From Nansenia antarctica (lineage: Eukaryota; Chordata; Actinopteri; Argentiniformes; Microstomatidae): 64,000 nt of DNA. This document shows positions 26,369 to 35,185 of the stretch, in pieces. The translations under genes were made by a program, and so were the position numbers. The notes under the pieces were generated by a model, which saw only the letters and a list, made by a program, of their open reading frames with translations, made no database searches and was not told the origin of the DNA. Location of the stretch: contig OZ022341.1 of the NCBI GenBank assembly GCA_963989245.1, forward strand, positions 71,919,285 to 71,983,284, in the 5' to 3' direction. How positions within the stretch are numbered: position 1 is the stretch's first letter; each line of letters begins with the position of its first letter.

Positions 26369-29300
26369 CACACACGTATGTTGGCAAGTCAGATGTCAAC
26401 CTGCTTTATTTTCCTTCCTTATCTAACTTTCTTCTCCTCCTCCTCTTCACTCTTCCTCCCCTTCCCTCCTCTCCTCCACCACCAGGTGAGGGGCAGTCTG
26501 GAGAAGGCCAAGCAGGGTCTGGAGAAAGAGTGTTCTGACCTTGGCGATGACCTCCGCTCATTGGCCAACGGCAAGCAGGAAGTGGAGCACAAGAGAAAGA
26601 AGGTCGAAGGTCAACTGGCCGACGTGCAGTCCTGCTTCAACGAGAGCGAGAGACAGAAGGGGGAGCTAGGAGAAAGAGTCTCAAAGATGACCGTAAGTCA
26701 AGTGTTTACCTAAAAATGAGAGGTACAAATATGAGATGAAAATGTTAAAGAAAACCTTACATTTAAAGCCCCAAAAACACTGCATGGGATTATCACACGA
26801 CAACGTTCAAATTTACTTTGGGCTGTTACATGAAAAAAAAGAATTCCACTGGTCCGGAAAAACACATACAAAAAATAATTCATCCTATCTGCAACCACCG
26901 CCCTGAACAATTTAAAATAGGAATCGCATTGTTTTTGAAAAAATGAATCTTCCGGCCCCACGGTGGTGTAGCGGTCTAAGCACTGGCCACTAGTGCAAGC
27001 TGCCCACCGGGGACTGGGTTCGAATCCCAGCTCGCCAGATCCGGATATGGCTGGGGCACACACGGGGAGCGGCATATTGGGCGGCCGCTCCCGAGGGCGG
27101 TATAGGAGTATTTCCGGACAAGGATCCGTCGCGCAACAGCGCCCCCGGGGTGCCGGAATAACGGTGCTGGGCTCGAGGAGCCAGTCAGCTAGTCTGCCTG
27201 GCGGCCTCTTCTGGGACTGCCGGCCACGGGGTCGTGCGGCGGATCCTTCGCAATAGGCAGGGGATAATTGGATGCTAGGTTGGGTTCAATTGGCTACCAA
27301 ATTGGGTGAAAAAGGGGATAAAATCTGAAAAAAAAGAATCTTCCCTCATCCACTTCTTCCATCTCTCAGTCGGAGTTGGACAGTGTGACTGGTCTGCTGA
27401 ACGAGGCGGAGGGGAAGAACATCAAGCTGCGCAAAGACGCGTCCAGCCTCGGCTCCCAGCTGCAGGACGCACAGGTGAGAGAGAACGCCACATGAGTTCG
27501 GACATTTTAATGGGTGCCATGTTGGTATTAAAGTCACCAGGACCATCACATTCTATGCCAATTATCCCTCTACTTTTCTACACCTGCTCTCCTCCGTCTT
27601 CCCCTCCCCCTCTCTCTCTCTCTCTCTCCCCCCCCCCCCCCGTGTCTGTAGGAGCTGTTGGCTGAGGAGACTCGTCAGAAGCTGAACCTGTCTGGGCGTC
27701 TGCGTCAGACGGAGGACGACAGGAACAACCTGCTGGAGCAGCTGGAGGAGGACAACGAGGCCAAGAGGGCCGTGGAGAGACAGGTGTCCAGCCTCAACAC
27801 ACAGGTCAGTACTGTAGCAGAGAGACAGGTGTCCAGCCTCAACACACAGGTCAGTACTGTAGCAGAGAGACAGGTGTCCAGCCTCAACACACAGGTCAGT
27901 ACTGTAGCAGAGAGACAGGTGTCCAGCCTCAACACACAGGTCAGTACTGTAGCAGAGAGACAGGTGTCCAGCCTCAACACACAGGTCAGTACTGTAGCAG
28001 AGAGACAGGTGTCCAGCCTCAACACACAGGTCAGTACTGTAGCAGAGAGACAGGTGTCCAGCCTCAACACACAGGTCAGTACTGTAGCAGAGAGACAGGT
28101 GTCCAGCCTCAACACACAGGTCAGTACTGTAACAGAGAGACAGGTCAGTGCTGTAACAGAGAGACAGGTCAGTGCTGTAACAGAGAGACAGGTCAGTGTT
28201 GTAACAGAGAGACAGGTCAGTGTTGTAGCAGAGAGACAGGTCAGTACTGTAGCAGAGAGACAGGTCAGTGTTGTATCAGAGAGAGACAGGCCATATCCCT
28301 GCTGGTGTCGTGTCTCCCTCCCAGCTCTCGGACTCTAAGAAGAAGATGGATGATCTGGGGGGGGCGGTGGAGCTGCTGGAGGAAGGGAAGAAGCGGCTGC
28401 AGCGCGACCTGGAGGCCGCCAACAGTGAGTACGAGGAGAAGGCCTCGGCCTACGACAAGCTGGACAAGAGCAGGACCCGTACGCAGCAGGAGCTGGAGGA
28501 CGTCCTGATGGACCTGGACAACCAGAGACAGCTGGTCTCCAACCTGGAGAAGAAGCAGAAGAAGTTTGACCAGGTGGGTAAAACGGTGTTCCCATGAGGC
28601 GGACGCAATGTATTTACAATGCACTTTTTAAGTTGTATGCTAGTGTGGATTTCGGAACGTAGTCAGTCTGTCAATTTGGGTGTGTAACATTATCCTTCCT
28701 CACTTCCGATAACATTGTAAGATATGGTAATAGAAAAGTATGAATGAATGAATGAATGAATGAATGGACTTTATTGTCATTGCTACAGTACAGGTACCAA
28801 ACAACGAAATTTAGGAGGGGTGGCTCCCCTGGTGTTAGGAAAGGAAAAAAAACAAACAAAAAAACTTTTAGAAAAAGAATAAAATCACAAGAAGGTAAGG
28901 AGCTGGTTTACATAAATAAAGGCTATGTACACAATCCACTGTACTATACTGCACAGATAGTCAACTAGGGTTGTCATATTGCACAAAAGTATTTTTTCAC
29001 GTTATTTAAAGTGTCACAGTTTGCAGGCTTGAAATGTACATGTTTGTGCCTCAGCACTAGCTGCCATACAATCCGTCCAGACTGTCCTGGGCCCAGAACT
29101 TAGGCCTTTGCTGTGTTCAGGGCCTTGACGGCCAGTACGGACAATACCGTGCCTCGTTTGTCATGAGGTGAAAACAAAGGTGACTTGGATATGTTTACTC
29201 CCTCAGCTATTCCCTTATCTCTCTCTTCCTCTACCTATCTATGTTTTCCGAAACCTCTCTCCCATCCGCCCCCCCCCCCCCTCGCCACCCTGCCCAGATG

Positions 29301-32300
29301 CTAGCAGAGGAGAGGTCCGTGTCCAGTAAGTACGCAGACGAGCGTGATCGTGCGGAGGCGGAGGCCAGGGAGAAGGAGACGCGGGCCCTGTCCCTGGGCA
29401 GAGCTCTGGAGGAGAGCCAGGGCTCTCTGGAGGAGGCGGAGAGGGCCAACAAGGCCCTGAGGGCAGAGATGGAGGACCTCATCAGCTCCAAGGACGACGT
29501 GGGCAAGAACGTGAGTTGGTCTGGTCTGGCCCCCCTGGCTTTTGACACAAATACCGAGTGTGAATGACCTGTTAGTTGTTCTTGGGGGGTTTTGTCGTTG
29601 TTGATCAACACACTCTTGAAAATATACATTTAGTGCTGAAGAGGAGGAGGAGACACTGTGTATCTACTGTACCTCTCCGTTCTTAACTTGTCTACCTCTC
29701 TCTCTCTCTCTCTCTCATTCTTCCTCTCTCTCCTCCTCCCCTCTCGTCAGGTTCACGAGCTAGAGAAGGCCAAGCGCGGCCTGGAAGCACAGGTGGATGA
29801 GATGAGGGTTCTGACGGAGGAGCTGGAGGATGAGCTGCAGGTGGCGGAGGACGCCAAGCTGCGTCTGGAGGTCAACCAGCAGGCCATGAAGGCCCAGCAC
29901 GACAGAGACCTGCAGGGGCGGGACGAGATGGGCGAGGAGAAGAAGAGACAGCTCCTCAAACAGGTACAGTGGATGGTGTCTGTCGGATCTGTGGAAGTTG
30001 TTACAATTTCGAGAAACGGTTTCGATTTCGGCAGTTGGTAACATTTTATAAGCGCGAGAATGTTTCCATTTCAATCAGATTCAAAAATAACTTCTCTTCC
30101 TCTCTCTTTCTCTGTCCTCCTTCCTTCCCCTCTCACTACCCCTCACCCGACACCGTCACTCTCTCTCTCTCTATCTCGTCCCCCTCCCTTCCTCTCCCCC
30201 TCCTCCCTCCCTGAGGTGCGTGAGTTGGAGACAGAGCTGGAGGATGAGAAGAAGCAGAGGGCCCAGGCCTCAGCAGGGAAGAAGAAGCTGGAGGGGGAGC
30301 TGCAGGAACTGGAAGACCAGGTGGAGGCCACCAGCAGGGGGCGCGATGAGGCCGTCAAGCAGCTCCGCAAGATCCAGGTAAGAGCAGAAGAAGAGCACAC
30401 AGACCTCACCTTTAATACTCCATCTATAGCACTCTCATTTAACATGAGGTATGTGCCACTGATAGATCAGCTGACCCCAGTGCCATCATAAAGAGAAATC
30501 TAGCCTTGATTGACTCCCCGTCTCCTCATCCCTCACAGGCCCAGATGAAGGACATGCAGAGAGAGCTGGAGGATTCACGTGCAACCCAGAAGGAGGTGCT
30601 CTCCTCGGCCAGAGAGTCAGAGAGGAGGGCCAAGAGCATGGAGGCTGACGTCATGCAGCTCCAGGAGGTACTGTAGGCCCACTGATGATGGACACACAGG
30701 GCCGAATTTAATTTAAACCCCTACAGTGATCACAGATCTGAAATGGAATATGATCAATGGTTCACTTAGCCTATTGGATGATTCAGTAAAGCCATAACTA
30801 CAGTTGAAATCAAAGATCTACGATTTTCTTCTATGTGCACAAAAGGCAAAGCTCGAATTGTGTTCACAAATCTTTCAATCTGTGTTTGTGAGCACTTCTC
30901 CTTTGCCGAGATAATCCATCTACCTGACAGGTGTGGCGTGTCAAGATGCTGCTTAGACAGCATGATTATTGCACAGGTATGCCTTAGGCTGATCACAATA
31001 AAAGGCCAGTGTATATTACCCACAGGCTACCTTTCTAATATTTTCAGATCAAGGAAACATCCCCTCTCTCTCTCCCTCCTCTAGGATCTGGCTGCGGCTG
31101 AGAGGGCTCGTAAGCAGGCTGAGACAGAGAGAGGCGAGCTGTCTGAGGACCTGGCCAACAACTCCTCTGGGAAGTGAGTCGCACCAGTGAAACACAGTAC
31201 CGGTAGTTGGCTTTAAGTCAGCCAGCAGCCCAGCACAACCTGGATATGGATATTTTCATGTGAATATATTCATGTAGGCTTGTAACTGAGTACAATATAG
31301 AAAGAAGATATTCCATGAAAATAATACAGTACACATTGCACCATTTTCCCTTTACCTGAGTCAATATATAGCATGTCATGTTCCTTTCTCCCTCTTCCTC
31401 CACTCCTCTCTGCCTCTGCTGTGCTCTCAGGTCTGCTCTGTCAGATGAGAAGCGTCGTCTGGAGGCTAAGATCATCCAGCTGGAGGAGGAGCTGGAGGAG
31501 GAGCAGGCCAACATGGAGACACTCAACGACCGCCTGAGGAGGAGCCAGCAGCAGGTAGGGAAGTGTAGGCAGGGCTCATGGAAGTAGGGAAGTGTTCACT
31601 AGGCAAGGCTCATGGAAGTAGAGAGAGTGTTCACTAGGCAGGGCTCATGGAAGTAGAGAGAGTGTTCTCTAGGCAGGGCTCATGGAAGTAGGGAGAGTGT
31701 TCACTAGGCAGGGCTCATGGAAGTAGAGAGAGTGTTCACTAGGCAGGGCTCATGGAAGTAGGGAGAGTGTTCACTAGGCAGGGCTCATGGAAGTAGAGAG
31801 AGTGTTCTCTAGGCAGGGCTCATGGAAGTAGTCAAATACATGCTCACATCCAGTCATCCGCTCACTGCTCTCCGTCAAAAAGGGCACATCCATCAATAAT
31901 ATTACATAATAACTGCTCTGATTAGATTGCTTAGATTGTTTAATACATCAACGGGGGGGAAAGCGAGATGAACGCCGACATGTGTTAAAGGGAGCAAGAC
32001 GCAAATCTACCGGCATTTGACTGCCGCTGGACTGAGGAACAGCATAGACACAGCACATCGCCATAATAGCGATTTTTTTTGTTATGCTTGTTGTAAATAA
32101 AAGTTCTATGATGCATTGAAATGACATTAAACTAAGATAATACGATGGTTAGCATCATTTTTCTAATCTTTATTAATAAGTTATTACAGAAACAGTAAGT
32201 GACATTTTCCTAGAGCGAAATCTGTTGTGGTATTTAAAGATGGCGGTTAGCGAAGAAATCTATGAACATGGGATGACGATTTCCATTGACCAATCAACGG

Positions 32301-34809
32301 TGTGCAGTAGGGGTGCAACGGTTCAGTTGGCCCACGGTTCGGTACGGTTCGGTATTTTGGGTCACGGTTTTCGGTACGGTTCGGTTCAGAAACAAATGCT
32401 ACTATTTATTTACAAACTGTTACTTTACTTTATTTTGCTTATACATAATATGGAACTTTAACATACACATGTATATGTTATGTATATAATGTATATATAA
32501 TTGTATATAAACAAAAAACACTTTCAAATGTCCAAAAATAAATAAACACTTTCGAAAGTAAAAGTGCACTTTAGCCTTGACAGCTGGTAGCCAGTATACA
32601 AACAGGAGGAAAACAAATTCACACTACAAAAGTAACACTTTCCACATAGCGTTCCAACATGTCATGTGTTGTATTCCAACGAGTTGCGACATCGTGGATT
32701 AATTTGTGTTTTGGTAAGTCTAACATATCTTGTTTAATTGTCAGAATATGGTGGGCTGTGGTGCTTTTGTGGAAGAAAGTGACTGCATGTCTGATCTTAC
32801 CCAGGAGGCGGGACACCGGGGTTATTGCCACTGCCTTCTTGGCGGCGAGATTTACGACGTGCGCAAAGCAGCCGATCTGTGGCCCCAGTCCACCAGCTTC
32901 ATGGATCGCATTTACGATATTTGCTGCGTTGTCTGTTGTTACGGGAATTGTTATGTTTGGCCTCTCCAACTTCCACTCAGTCACTGCATTTGTTAGTTCC
33001 TCTGCCAGGTGCGCGCTGGTATGGCTTTCGTATAGTGGACGAGTTTGCAGTACTGCGCTCTTCATCTCCCAATCCGGTGACATGTAGTGGACCGTGACAG
33101 TGAGGTAACTCTCCGTTGCCCGGGAGGTCCAACCCTCCGTAGTCAGTGCAAAGCTCTGTGTTTTTGCCAAATCGTCTTCAATGCCTCTGCGCGTTGTTTG
33201 GTAAATACCGGGGATTATTTTGGTGCTGAATGATGTACGGGAGGGGACACTGTAACGGGGCTCGAGAGTTTTTATCAGATTTCGAAAACCCAAATCTCCA
33301 ACCACCGAAAAGGGCTGCAAATCCTTTGCAATGAACATCCCCACTGCATTGGTTATTTTTTTGTGTTTCTCTGAAGTGGTAGTGTACGTCTGTCCGAACG
33401 CATCAGAGAGAGAGACTGCTGTCTGCTCACTGACGCTACCTGACTGGCTTTCCTGCTCCCAGTCAGTGTTATCGTTGAGTGGTAGCGGCGAATATGCTGG
33501 TTCATGTTAGAGGTGCAACCATTTGCATATGGCACACGCTTTAAGCAGAGCTTGCAGACAGTAATATTTCTGTCCACTGTTTTCCCCCCCTTATTGTCGT
33601 ATTCAACGGGAAAAGCGAAATGACCCCACACCGCAAACTTGTAGGAATCCGGGGCTTCCTCAAACTGTTGCGGCGCTCTCAGAGCTAATTTACGAACGCA
33701 GCCAAATCGCAGCATAAACCGAAAACCGCCACGGTTCACTAGTGAATTGAGCCGTGGAACGCAAACCGTACCGTCCGTAAAAAAACCGAGAACCGTTGCA
33801 CCCCTAGTGTGCAGTGTCACACGTCACACGCAGCCTGGCAAAAAAGTACCTTTCGCTACCCATCCCGAACAAGAACTATTTTAGTTCTTGTTCGGCACGG
33901 GTACCAGAAATGGCACGGGTACCTTTGGCAGTGGAAAAAGGATAATAAACCGGGCCAGCCCGGGCTGACCTGGGCTGGCCCTGTAGTGGAAAAGCGCAAC
34001 TATAGTGAACTGCCTCACCTGTGCGCCTCTCTAACTCTTCCCCTCAACCCGTGTGTCAGGTGGACCAGCTGAGCGGGGAGCTCCAGGCGGAGCGTTCCTC
34101 CTCCCAGACCAGAGAGGGCGCCAGGCAGCAGCTGGAGAGGCAGAACAAGGACATGAAGGCCAAGCTGCAGGAGATAGAGGGCCAGGGCAGGTCCAAGTTC
34201 AAGTCCTCCATCACTGCCCTGGAGGCCAAGCTGCACCAGCTGGAGGAGCAGCTGGAGCTGGAGAACAGGTGTGGGGGAGCCGAGGACGCTGGGAAATGTA
34301 GTCCATACTGAGAGAAGAGCATCCATGTACTGTAGCTACAGTATAGAGAATAGGGTGATAGTGTGTTTTCAGGAGGACTAGGGAAACCGGTTGACTGTGT
34401 GTTTTACTGTGCAGAGAGAGACAGGCCGGTGGGAAGGCCATGCGTCAGAAAGAGAAGAGACTGAAGGATCTGATCATTCAGATGGAGGAGGATAGAAAGA
34501 ATGCAGAGCAGTATAAGGACCAGGTAAAAAAAGAAAACACACACATACATACCTCACATGACTGCAAACACACACATCACACATACACATAATTTCTCCC
34601 TCCTCCCCTTCACCCGTCCCTGTCTCCAGGCAGACAAGGCTAACGTGCGCGTGAAGCAGCTGAAGCGTCAGCTGGAGGAGGCGGAGGAGGAGTCTCAGCG
34701 CATGGCCGCCGCCCGCAGGAAGCTGCAGAGGGAGCTGGACGAGGCCTCTGAGGCCAACGACGGCCTGAACCGCGAGGTGTCCTCCCTCAGGGGCAAAGCA
34801 GACTCTTAA
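12113..34809 (+). CDS. myh11: Class II myosin heavy chain, smooth-muscle MYH11-like
   Basis: Forty coding exons, exact coordinates in the two following entries, give 5787 nt (1928 codons plus stop) with every donor/acceptor phase agreeing. The product is a conventional actin-based motor heavy chain: N-terminal SH3-like region, motor with P-loop, IQ neck that binds light chains, and a coiled-coil rod of about 1090 residues that assembles filaments. Features favouring MYH11 over MYH9/MYH10/MYH14 are VAQADW near residue 25, AVVASSHKAKKDT at loop 1, YYMVAGAKDKMR, and KPNNPPG near residue 524. Whether it is the a or b fish paralogue is unresolved. Some normally invariant motor residues differ (VGAFIDT instead of VGANIET near residue 260). 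The protein ends SLRGKADS with no non-helical tailpiece, where relatives add about 30-45 residues. Start at 12113 fits the family N-terminus. Confidence 0.9.
12735..12945 (+). repeat. tRNA-derived SINE A in myosin intron
   Basis: A-box-like TGGTCTAGTGGATAGTGAG and B-box-like GAGTTCAAATCCC are followed by GTGCCCTTGGGTAAGGCAC and a tail TAAGTCGCTTTGGATAAAAG common to fish SINEs. The same tail recurs at 55062-55111. Confidence 0.7.
12950..13170 (+). repeat. tRNA-derived SINE B, adjacent to SINE A
   Basis: Starts near TTAGCAATCAGAAGGTC, has B-box-like GGTTCGATCCCC and GCCCTTGAGCAAGGCAC, and ends in a LINE-like tail TTTCGTTGTACTCTGTGC with AATGACAAAGG. The tail resembles the 28741 and 44029 LINE tails, suggesting it was mobilised by that LINE. 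Confidence 0.65.
13660..13856 (+). repeat. (GT)n microsatellite in myosin intron
   Basis: About 190 bp of near-pure GT begins 20 bp after the donor at 13639/13640, with a short GCATGACCATGG interruption. Long open frames across it are low-complexity artefacts. Confidence 0.9.
14420..14455 (+). repeat. (CA)n microsatellite
   Basis: Pure CA run in the myosin intron before the P-loop exon. Confidence 0.85.
15216..15780 (-). mobile_element. L2-like LINE, 5'-truncated 3' end
   Basis: On the minus strand the sequence reads GDRASAAAAPKLWNSVPLHV and then FKSLLKTHLFS, the well-known C-terminal end of fish L2/CR1-group reverse-transcriptase proteins. It continues into a 3' UTR ending in a (TTGAC)n tail (plus strand AAGTCAAGTCAAGTC at 15216). 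Only the protein end is present, so it is a dead 5'-truncated copy inside a myosin intron. Confidence 0.75.
17072..18401. mobile_element. Non-autonomous hAT element with intact ends
   Basis: Inverted ends TAGTGTTGTTCCGATAC (left) and GTATCGGAACAACACTA (right) enclose 1330 bp. The 8-bp target duplication CTTGAAAT is perfect at 17064-17071 and 18402-18409, diagnostic of hAT-type insertion. Extra CCGATACCGATACC repeats lie just inside both ends. No transposase frame is recognisable. It sits in the myosin intron between the exons at 16857 and 18532. Confidence 0.9.
18700..18787 (+). repeat. (TC)n microsatellite
   Basis: A CT-rich run in the myosin intron following the exon ending 18675. Confidence 0.85.
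18965..19298 (+). repeat. Minisatellite seeded at a myosin splice donor (ACAG|GTA units)
   Basis: The exon at 18869-18964 ends AACACAG|GTATAC. From there the intron is about 27 copies of ACAGGTA in alternating units such as ACAGGTAACAAC and ACAGGTATAAC. Every unit thus repeats the exon end plus donor. The reading frame closes after about a dozen codons, so only the first donor is useful for coding. Confidence 0.85.
20370..20400 (+). repeat. (CA)n microsatellite
   Basis: CA run 20 bp after the donor at 20350. Confidence 0.8.
21255..21655 (+). repeat. hAT-like terminal fragment and AT-rich 26-bp tandem repeat
   Basis: CAGGGGTGGGCAATACATTT at 21257 with GGGCCACATGAGAAA resembles one end of a common vertebrate hAT family; the other end was not found. 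From 21470 to 21655 about seven diverged copies of CTGACTTTTATTCTGAAATA separated by T-runs form a minisatellite in the same intron. Confidence 0.5.
22701..22863 (+). repeat. Triplicated splice acceptor plus exon start in the myosin motor
   Basis: Three tandem copies of a pyrimidine tract, CCCCCCAG, and the first 33 exon bases (GTGAAGCACCTGGACCTGG...) place acceptors before 22723, 22780 and 22831. Unit lengths are 57 and 51 bp, both multiples of three, and all frames between them are open. Only the third copy continues into the rest of the exon, so it is taken as the main acceptor; the others would add 17 or 36 residues. Confidence 0.9.
22993..23207 (+). repeat. (CA)n microsatellites
   Basis: Two CA-rich runs (about 22995-23060 and 23150-23205) fill most of the intron after the donor at 22991. 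Confidence 0.85.
23690..23742 (+). repeat. (CA)n microsatellite
   Basis: CA run in the short intron between rod exons ending 23666 and beginning 23795. Confidence 0.8.
24426..24556 (+). repeat. (GT)n microsatellite directly at a donor
   Basis: The exon ends AAG|GTGTGTGTG, so the donor itself is the first unit of the GT run. Confidence 0.85.
25846..26015. mobile_element. Foldback MITE-like inverted repeat
   Basis: TATATCGATGGCC...CCTCCTATCTGC on the left is mirrored by GCAGATAGGAGG...GGCCATCGATATA on the right, giving roughly 38-bp imperfect arms around a 90-bp centre. It lies in the myosin intron before the exon at 26168. No target duplication is obvious. Confidence 0.6.
26322..26378 (+). 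repeat. (CA)n microsatellite
   Basis: CA run beginning about 10 bp after the donor at 26312. Confidence 0.8.
26954..27335 (+). repeat. Long tRNA-derived SINE with 9-bp target duplication
   Basis: The head has A-box-like TGGTGTAGCGGTCTAAGCA and B-box-like GGGTTCGAATCCC, followed by a GC-rich body and an A-rich tail. GAATCTTCC flanks both sides (26945-26953 and 27336-27344), marking the insertion. The right flank is only 25 bp from the acceptor of the exon at 27370. Confidence 0.8.
27781..28270 (+). repeat. Coding-capable minisatellite with 14 tandem splice donors
   Basis: Eight copies of a 45-bp unit (peptide VSSLNTQVSTVAERQ) are followed by six copies of a 24-bp unit (RQVSxVxE). Each unit contains CAG|GTCAGT, the same donor used by the exon 27652-27804. 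Donor positions after the first at 27804 fall every 45 bp to 28119, then every 24 bp to 28263. The frame is open throughout. The first donor gives the standard myosin join SSLNTQ|LSDSKKK. Confidence 0.9.
28741..28960 (-). repeat. LINE 3' tail with (CATT)n end
   Basis: Read on the minus strand it ends AACGAAATT-reverse complement then GACAATAAAGTCC and (CATT)n, a non-LTR retrotransposon 3' end frequent in fish. A relative is at 44029-44110. Confidence 0.55.
31555..31835 (+). repeat. 34-bp minisatellite starting at a myosin donor
   Basis: The exon ends CAGCAG|GTAGGGAAGTGT, and about eight copies of a unit like GGCAGGGCTCATGGAAGTAG follow, most containing GTAGGGA or GTAGAGA at the place matching the donor. 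The first copy overlaps the donor region. Confidence 0.75.
32308..33806 (-). mobile_element. hAT transposon (ZBED-like) with 8-bp target duplication
   Basis: Ends TAGGGGTGCAACGGTTC and its inverted copy enclose 1499 bp; GTGTGCAG is duplicated exactly at 32300-32307 and 33807-33814. The interior holds a minus-strand transposase pseudogene. The element lies in the 2.5-kb myosin intron between 31554 and 34060. Confidence 0.9.
32619..33730 (-). pseudogene. ZBED1-like hAT transposase, truncated and frameshifted
   Basis: The N-terminal frame contains a BED zinc finger (VWGHFAFPVEY, CKLCLKRVPYANGCTSN and HIRRYH). The following frame, from about 33405 down to 32619, carries the hAT core, including VTTDNAANIVNAI and CFAHVVNLAAKKAV. 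The frames change within a CT-repeat near 33405, suggesting slippage. The C-terminal dimerisation region is absent. Confidence 0.75.
33830..34015. other. Short inverted repeat and GC-rich motif cluster
   Basis: GAACAAGAACTA and its inverted copy TAGTTCTTGTTC face each other at about 33867-33893, followed by GGCACGGGTACC repeats and CAGTGGAAAA motifs. It may be part of another MITE interrupted by the hAT insertion at 32308, but its other end was not identified. Confidence 0.3.
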
Positions 34810-34828
34810 TTAAACATGTTTAAACATC

Positions 34829-34834
34829 AATAAA
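34829..34834 (+). terminator. Polyadenylation signal of the myosin gene
   Basis: AATAAA lies 20 bp after the stop codon at 34807-34809. This very short 3' UTR fits the unexpected early end of the protein, although other signals further on are possible. Confidence 0.45.
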
Positions 34835-35185
34835 ACAACAGCGTCTAGAAACGTCTGTTTTTTCATCACGAAAAGCAACTTTTGGCTCAAGTGATCTTGA
34901 ATTTACACAAAACAACACTTCTGGAGGTGTTTTTAGTGGAGTAAATGCTAAATGCCAAAAATGTAAATGCGTCCCCTGGGCTTGAAGACCAGCCCATAAG
35001 AATGAAGTACATATGATGAAGGAATGAATGAATGGTCTTTATTGTCATTAATACATATCCGACTTTGCTGTTTTTATTCGACTTTGCTTAGTTGATTTTT
35101 TCATGTTTTGATATGTGGTTTTAACTGTGTCTTGTAAAGTGTCTTTGAGAGCCTTGAAAGTCGACCATGAATAAAATAAAATGTA
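34835..35185. other. Intergenic stretch with a LINE tail
   Basis: No gene is seen. A (AATG)n run with GTCTTTATTGTCATTAA at 35019-35055 looks like the reversed end of the same LINE type as 28741-28960. Confidence 0.4.

Larger units (their letters stand above)
23535..34809 (+). other. myh11: Myosin exons encoding the coiled-coil rod
   Basis: Exons: 23535-23666, 23795-24001, 24288-24425, 24578-24701, 24950-25121, 25452-25664, 26168-26312, 26486-26692, 27370-27474, 27652-27804, 28325-28573, 29298-29510, 29751-29963, 30216-30377, 30539-30667, 31085-31173, 31431-31554, 34060-34268, 34415-34523 and 34630-34809. They encode uninterrupted heptad repeat sequence from VKPLLQVTRQEEEM to REVSSLRGK, without proline, as expected of a myosin II rod. 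The acceptor at 30216 is the less usual CTGAG. The donor at 27804 is the first of 14 tandem copies. The last exon runs past the usual junction after the LR of the rod end and stops after six residues; AATAAA follows at 34829. Confidence 0.9.

Noticed and set aside
26954..27060. tRNA gene
   Set aside because: A- and B-box-like motifs are present, but they belong to a SINE with target duplications and no complete cloverleaf; the same applies at 795-1045 and 12735-13170.
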